NCBI GenBank assembly: GCA_023409755.1
Contig: JAEYRA010000143.1
Span: forward strand, 1 to 17,495
Source: Bacillota bacterium
Lineage (GTDB): Bacteria; Bacillota; Clostridia; Christensenellales; UMGS416
Direction of reading: 5' to 3'
DNA: 17,495 nt
Shown: piece after piece, positions 13,820-17,495 of the stretch
How positions within the stretch are numbered: position 1 is the first letter of the stretch
Layout of the letters: every line of letters begins with the position of its first letter
The notes under the pieces: model-generated
Databases searched by the model: none
The model's input: the letters and a program-made list of their open reading frames with translations, nothing else
What the model was told of the DNA's origin: nothing
Position numbers and translations under genes: made by a program

Positions 13820-15361
13820 TTACTTGGCGATCTCCACCGAGCGAAGCTCGCGAATGACGTTGACCTTGATCTGGCCAGGGTATTCCATTTCGTCTTCGAT
13901 CTTCTTGGCGATCTCTTTGGCCATCAGGATGGTCCCCTCGTCGGAGACGTCCTCGGGCTTTACGACGATGCGTACCTCACGGCCGGCCTGAATGGCGAAG
14001 GACCGCTCCACTCCTTCAAAGGAGTTGGCGATTTCTTCCAGCTTCTGCAGGCGCTTAATGTAGCTTTCCAACGTTTCGCGGCGGGCACCGGGGCGGGCGC
14101 CGGAAATGGCGTCGGCCGCCTGGACGATGATCGCCTCAATGGTGGTGGGCTCCACGTCGTTGTGGTGGGCCTGGATGCAGTGGATGATTTCCTTGCTTTC
14201 GCGGTAACGCTTAGCCAGGTCGGTTCCGATCTGCACGTGAGTGCCTTCCACTTCGTGGTCCACCGCCTTGCCGATGTCATGCAGGAGACCGGCGCGCTTG
14301 GCAATACGCACGTCAGCCCCCAATTCTGTAGCCATGAGACCGGCCAGATGGGATACTTCGATCGAATGCTTCAGTACGTTTTGGCCGTAGCTTGTCCGGT
14401 ACTTCAACCGGCCCAGCAAACGGTGCAGCTCCTGGTGGAGCCCATGGACGCCGACCTCAAAGACAGCGTTGTCGCCAGCCTCACGAATGATGTTATCCAC
14501 CTCACGCTTGGCCTTGGCAACCATTTCCTCAATGCGGGCAGGATGAATGCGTCCGTCAGCAATGAGTTTCTCCAGCGTAATACGGGCCACTTCCCTGCGA
14601 ATGGGGTCGAAACCGGACAGAATGACCGCCTCCGGAGTATCGTCAATGATAAAATCGATGCCGGTGGCCGTTTCCAGGGTCTTGATGTTGCGGCCTTCAC
14701 GGCCAATGATACGACCCTTCATTTCGTCGTTGGGCAGCGCGACGACGGACACAGTGCTGTCGGCCACATGGTCGGCGGCACACCGTTGGATTGCTAGGCC
14801 GATGATATCGCGCGCTTTTTTCTCCGCTTCGTCTCTGGCTTGCGATTCAATCTCGCGAACCATGATGGCGGCTTCGTGGCGGGTGTCGTGCTCCACCTTT
14901 TGTAGTAGAATGCTGTGGGCCTCCTCCTGAGTCAGGTTGGAGATTCGCTCCAGTTCACTCAACTGTTTCTGGTAGACTTCCTCCGCCTTTTCTTGCAGGG
15001 CGTGGGCTTCTTCCTGGGTTTTGTTCAGTTTTTCTTCCTTGGCTTCCAGGCCAGCCATTTTTCGCTCCAGCGTGTCTTCCTTTTGCGCAAGACGACGTTC
15101 CACCCGTTGCATCTCTGTGCGACGGTTGCGAATTTCTTTGTCACACTCGTTCTTTAAGTTGTAAACCTCGTCCCTTGCTTCCAAAACAGAAGCCTTTTTT
15201 ACGGTTTCCGCTTCAGCCTTGGCGCTTTCAACGATCTTTTGGGCCACTTCGTCCGCTTTACCGATCTTGGCTTCCGCTACGGACTTACGATAAATGTAAC
15301 CCACGATGAATACAACGATCGCAACGACCGGTATGATGATCCAATATACAAAATCAGGCAA
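13820..15361 (-). CDS. rny: Ribonuclease Y
   Basis: A membrane-anchored endoribonuclease that starts decay of many mRNAs and matures some polycistronic transcripts in Bacillota. In order: an N-terminal membrane segment (about residues 4-23), a long charged coiled coil (about 25-190), a KH RNA-binding domain with GRIIGREGRNIKTLE (216-230), and an HD phosphohydrolase domain with AGLLHDIGKA (H361, D362). The C-terminus ends near RELRSVEIAK. I choose the TTG at 15361, giving 513 residues and MPDFVYWIIIPVVAI, because the strong AAGGAGGTG (about 15372-15380) must lie upstream of the start. The in-frame TTG at 15385 would sit before this site and overlap it. Own promoter and leader hairpin lie upstream. 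Confidence 0.96.
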   Translation of the reverse strand: MPDFVYWIIIPVVAIVVFIVGYIYRKSVAEAKIGKADEVAQKIVESAKAEAETVKKASVLEARDEVYNLKNECDKEIRNRRTEMQRVERRLAQKEDTLERKMAGLEAKEEKLNKTQEEAHALQEKAEEVYQKQLSELERISNLTQEEAHSILLQKVEHDTRHEAAIMVREIESQARDEAEKKARDIIGLAIQRCAADHVADSTVSVVALPNDEMKGRIIGREGRNIKTLETATGIDFIIDDTPEAVILSGFDPIRREVARITLEKLIADGRIHPARIEEMVAKAKREVDNIIREAGDNAVFEVGVHGLHQELHRLLGRLKYRTSYGQNVLKHSIEVSHLAGLMATELGADVRIAKRAGLLHDIGKAVDHEVEGTHVQIGTDLAKRYRESKEIIHCIQAHHNDVEPTTIEAIIVQAADAISGARPGARRETLESYIKRLQKLEEIANSFEGVERSFAIQAGREVRIVVKPEDVSDEGTILMAKEIAKKIEDEMEYPGQIKVNVIRELRSVEIAK

Positions 15362-15371
15362 TTCCTTTTCA

Positions 15372-15380
15372 CACCTCCTT
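15372..15380 (-). promoter_or_regulatory. Ribosome-binding site of rny deciding a TTG start
   Basis: AAGGAGGTG is a near-perfect match to the anti-Shine-Dalgarno sequence. It precedes the TTG at 15361 by roughly 11 bases, a little long. It makes the TTG at 15385 very unlikely as a start. A second AAGGA close to the TTG may contribute. Confidence 0.65.
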
Positions 15381-15393
15381 CTCAATAAAATAA

Positions 15394-15410
15394 ACCGAGG
15401 TTCGCTCGGT
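15394..15410 (-). promoter_or_regulatory. Leader hairpin with U-rich tail before rny
   Basis: On the minus strand ACCGAG (15410-15405) pairs with CTCGGT (15399-15394) and is followed by TTATTTTATTG, just before the ribosome-binding site. It looks like a weak intrinsic terminator or a 5' stabilising hairpin. RNase Y cuts its targets in AU-rich single strands near structures, so self-regulation is a possible but unproven role. Confidence 0.45.
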
Positions 15411-15459
15411 CTTAATCCCTAGGATATGTAGATAGTACCAGTGGATGCCTAGCGATTTC

Positions 15460-15488
15460 ATTTTAATTGATGTGCGATTTTGTGTCAA
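15460..15488 (-). promoter_or_regulatory. Sigma-A promoter of rny
   Basis: A perfect TTGACA (15488-15483), a 17-base spacer and TAAAAT (15465-15460) on the minus strand lie about 100 bp before rny. The leader of about 90 bases holds the hairpin at 15394-15410. Confidence 0.85.
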
Positions 15489-15531
15489 GTTTGAATAAGT
15501 TAGCCGTTAAAATCCGTAGGATCCTACAGGA

Positions 15532-15561
15532 GAAAAGCCCACCGGGGAATTCCCGGTGGGC
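15532..15561 (-). terminator. Intrinsic terminator of recA
   Basis: On the minus strand GCCCACCGGG (15561-15552) and CCCGGTGGGC (15546-15537) form a perfect 10 bp stem followed by TTTTC. It begins 7 bp after the recA stop codon, so recA and rny are separate transcription units. Confidence 0.92.
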
Positions 15562-15568
15562 GCATCAC

Positions 15569-16606
15569 TCACTCCTCGCCGTCGTCCTCGGACGCATCAT
15601 TGTCCGTGGGCAATTCCGCACCTTTTACCAGATAAGTTTCGCGGATCTTGCCTTCGATCTCCCGGCAGATGTCTGGGTTGTTCTCCAGATAGGTGCGCGT
15701 GGCTTCTTTGCCTTGCCCAATTTTCCCGTCGTTGTAGGAGAACCAGGTGCCGCTCTTCTTGATGACGCCCGCTTCCACACCCATGTCCATGATGGTGCCC
15801 TCGCGGGAGATTCCCTTTCCGTACATAATATCGAACTCGGCTTTCTTGAACGGGGAGGCCAGCTTGTTCTTGACAACCTTGATCTTGGTGCGGTTGCCGA
15901 TCATCTCGTCGCCCTTCTTCAGGGTTTCAATACGGCGAACGTCCAAGCGAATGGAGGCATAGAACTTCAGTGCGCGGCCACCGGGTGTGGTCTCCGGGTT
16001 GCCAAACATGATACCAACCTTCTCACGCAGCTGGTTGATGAAAACCATGACGGTGTTGGAGCGGCTGAGGCCACCGGCCAGTTTGCGCAGAGCTTGGGCC
16101 ATCAGGCGGGCCTGCAGACCCACATGGGAATCGCCCATCTCGCCGTCAATCTCTGCCCGGGGTACCAGGGCGGCAACCGAGTCAATGACGATGATGTCGA
16201 TGGCGTTGCTGCGCACCAGAGCGTCGGCAATCTCCAGGCCCTGCTCCCCAGTGTCGGGCTGGGAGACATAGAGGTTGTCCACATCCACCCCAAGGTTGCG
16301 CGCGTAGACCGGGTCCAACGCGTGTTCGGCGTCAATGAAGGCCGCAGTGCCGCCAAGCTTCTGGGCTTCGGCCACCATGTGCAGCGCCACCGTCGTTTTA
16401 CCGGAAGATTCGGGTCCATAAATCTCAATAATGCGGCCGCGCGGAATGCCGCCGATGCCCAACGCGATGTCCAGTGCCAAGCAGCCGCTGGGAATCACGT
16501 CGATATCCAGGGAGCTGGTCTCCCCAAGTTTCATGATGGAGCCTTTGCCAAACCGCTTCTCAATCTGGCTCAGGGCCAAGTCCAACGCTTTCTGCTTCTC
16601 GTTCAT
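15569..16606 (-). CDS. recA: Recombinase RecA
   Basis: The ATP-dependent strand-exchange protein of homologous recombination, which also activates the SOS response. The 345-residue length is standard. Seen: an N-terminal polymerisation segment with ALSQIEKRFGKGSIMKLGE, Walker A GPESSGKTT (64-72), Walker B IIVIDSVAAL, the DNA-binding loops around GDSHVGLQARLMSQ-like sequence and FINQLREKVG-GNPETTPGG, and an acidic C-terminal tail (SEDDGEE). The ATG at 16606 follows GGGGGAGGG at good spacing and begins MNEKQKALD as in RecA proteins; the longer frame to 16654 adds 16 residues overlapping this site. It lies 61 bp after cinA, the usual cinA-recA order. No clostridial or Bacillus-type SOS box (GAAC-N4-GTTC) is visible upstream. 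Confidence 0.98.
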   Translation of the reverse strand: MNEKQKALDLALSQIEKRFGKGSIMKLGETSSLDIDVIPSGCLALDIALGIGGIPRGRIIEIYGPESSGKTTVALHMVAEAQKLGGTAAFIDAEHALDPVYARNLGVDVDNLYVSQPDTGEQGLEIADALVRSNAIDIIVIDSVAALVPRAEIDGEMGDSHVGLQARLMAQALRKLAGGLSRSNTVMVFINQLREKVGIMFGNPETTPGGRALKFYASIRLDVRRIETLKKGDEMIGNRTKIKVVKNKLASPFKKAEFDIMYGKGISREGTIMDMGVEAGVIKKSGTWFSYNDGKIGQGKEATRTYLENNPDICREIEGKIRETYLVKGAELPTDNDASEDDGEE

Positions 16607-16625
16607 CGATACGCCCTCCCCCGTT

Positions 16626-16654
16626 ATGATACCGCATCTCCCATGGTTATGCAA
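16626..16654 (-). promoter_or_regulatory. Possible promoter of recA
   Basis: TTGCAT (16654-16649), a 17-base spacer and TATCAT (16631-16626) on the minus strand lie in the 61 bp cinA-recA gap, 20 bases before the recA ATG. The match is moderate, and recA could also be read through from cinA. Confidence 0.4.
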
Positions 16655-16667
16655 ACATTTTTTCGCT

Positions 16668-17495
16668 TTACACCATTTTATGGTCGCTTATTACTTGCTT
16701 GCGAAGCAGATTGTAGGCATGCAGGCAGGTAACCGACCGGACGAAGTTGCGATCGTGGGAAATCTGCAACCGCAGCACCTGCTCGTCACCATTGCGGCCC
16801 ACCATCCCCACGTAGACCAAACCAACGGGCTTCTCAGCCGTGCCTCCATCGGGCCCGGCAATCCCTGTGGTGGACAACGCGTAATCACTGTGGAAACGCT
16901 CCAACGCGCCGCGGGCCATTTCCAGGGCGGTCTGCTCGCTGACTGCTCCCCATTGCTCCAACGTGGTTGGAAGCACGCCCAGCAGGTCTACCTTGGCAGC
17001 GTTGCTGTACGTCACCACCCCGCCCTGCAGCACGGCTGAGGAGCCGGGGATATTCACGATCTGCGAACTCAGCATGCCACCGGTGCAGGATTCGGCCACT
17101 GCCAGCGTCACACCGGCATCGGCCATTTCATGCACCAGTGTCTCTGCCAGGGAGCCATATCGGTCGGTGTAGAGAAACTCCCCCACGCGGGAGAGAATTT
17201 CATCTCTCATGGGCACGGTCAGGGCTTCGGCCTCCTCGGGCGTGGGCGCACTGGCGGTCACCCGCAGCATCACCTCGCCGGTGCCCGCGTAGGGGGCGAC
17301 CGTCGGATTCGTTTGGGCCGCCATGATGTCCCGAATTGTATACTCCAGAGCCGACTCGCCAATGCCAAAGAAACGCAGGTTGACCGAATGAAAATAGGCG
17401 TTGTTCTTCTGCTGCAGATAGGGCAGCACCTCATGCTCGAACACATAGGTCAGCTCCCGCGGGGGGCCAGGCAGAATGACGACACTCTTGCCGTC
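16668..17495 (-). CDS. cinA: CinA: C-terminal part with nicotinamide-nucleotide amidase domain (5' end cut by window edge)
   Basis: 275 residues are visible; the family is about 410, so the N-terminal third lies beyond the right edge. The visible part begins with ILPGPPRE (7-14), the end of the MoCF-like (COG1058) nucleotide-processing domain. A linker domain (about 20-105) follows. The last section is the PncC amidase domain with AESCTGGMLSS (134-144), TYSNAAK (162-168) and STTGIAGPDGGT. The amidase recycles nicotinamide mononucleotide to nicotinic acid mononucleotide, salvaging damaged pyridine nucleotides; the N-terminal domain in many homologues is an ADP-ribose pyrophosphatase. Its place just upstream of recA, and the family's link to competence, explain the name. 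Sure of identity; activity is by homology. Confidence 0.95.
   Translation of the reverse strand, partial: DGKSVVILPGPPRELTYVFEHEVLPYLQQKNNAYFHSVNLRFFGIGESALEYTIRDIMAAQTNPTVAPYAGTGEVMLRVTASAPTPEEAEALTVPMRDEILSRVGEFLYTDRYGSLAETLVHEMADAGVTLAVAESCTGGMLSSQIVNIPGSSAVLQGGVVTYSNAAKVDLLGVLPTTLEQWGAVSEQTALEMARGALERFHSDYALSTTGIAGPDGGTAEKPVGLVYVGMVGRNGDEQVLRLQISHDRNFVRSVTCLHAYNLLRKQVISDHKMV

Noticed and set aside
13739..14797. A 352-codon plus-strand frame opposite rny
   Set aside because: Antisense to the well-supported rny and crosses the bidirectional terminator.
16607..16654. Longer recA start at 16654
   Set aside because: The added 16 residues are not RecA-like and would place the strong ribosome-binding site and -10 element inside the gene.
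15467..16732. A 421-codon plus-strand frame opposite recA
   Set aside because: Antisense to a definite recA and covers its terminator; no homology-like motifs.
1..17495. CRISPR arrays, insertion sequences, attachment sites or tRNA genes
   Set aside because: No regularly spaced repeats, transposase-like frames, or tRNA T-arm and anticodon-arm patterns were noticed.

Overview
The window looks like a chromosomal housekeeping segment from a low-branching, moderately GC-rich Bacillota (Clostridia-type) bacterium. The case rests on the membrane-anchored RNase Y gene next to recA and cinA, a ThiT-type thiamine ECF S-component, a c-di-AMP (ydaO-type) riboswitch, consensus sigma-A promoters (TTGACA-17-TATAAT type), strong AGGAGG ribosome-binding sites, and TTG/GTG start codons. 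No tRNA, rRNA, insertion sequence, phage gene or CRISPR array was seen. Both window edges cut genes: mutS lacks its 3' end at the left edge, and cinA lacks its 5' end at the right edge.

Left part (1-6534). A minus-strand DNA/RNA-fidelity operon, miaB-mutS, has a TATAAT promoter. Upstream lies a minus-strand YfbR-type 5'-deoxynucleotidase gene. Divergent from it is a complete thiamine-regulated unit: promoter, TPP aptamer, mutually exclusive antiterminator/terminator, and thiT. It converges on pgi (glucose-6-phosphate isomerase).

Middle part (6671-9649). Three plus-strand genes of poorly known function follow: a membrane-anchored protein with a carboxypeptidase-regulatory-like fold, a DUF1638 protein, and a DUF3810 membrane protein with an HEXXH zinc-peptidase signature. 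The last two are separated by one base. After them comes about 500 bp with no convincing gene but dense inverted repeats, a possible unassigned structured RNA ending in a strong terminator.

Right-middle part (9650-13702). guaB (IMP dehydrogenase) is followed 3 bp later by a hypoxanthine-DNA (deoxyinosine) glycosylase of the UDG superfamily. This pairs control of the IMP pool with removal of its mutagenic DNA product. Divergent from guaB is a metallophosphoesterase gene broken by two one-base deletions. Next comes a promoter with an extended -10, a clear c-di-AMP riboswitch and an intrinsic terminator. These control a short DapB-like Rossmann protein that lacks the catalytic signature of true dihydrodipicolinate reductase. 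This is the most unusual unit in the window.

Right part (13703-17495). A bidirectional terminator separates the DapB-like gene from minus-strand rny, recA and cinA. Each of rny and recA has its own signals: a consensus promoter and leader hairpin for rny, and a strong terminator for recA. Overall the window combines DNA repair (mutS, HDG glycosylase, recA), RNA metabolism (miaB, rny), nucleotide hygiene (yfbR, guaB, cinA/pncC) and two riboswitch-controlled genes.
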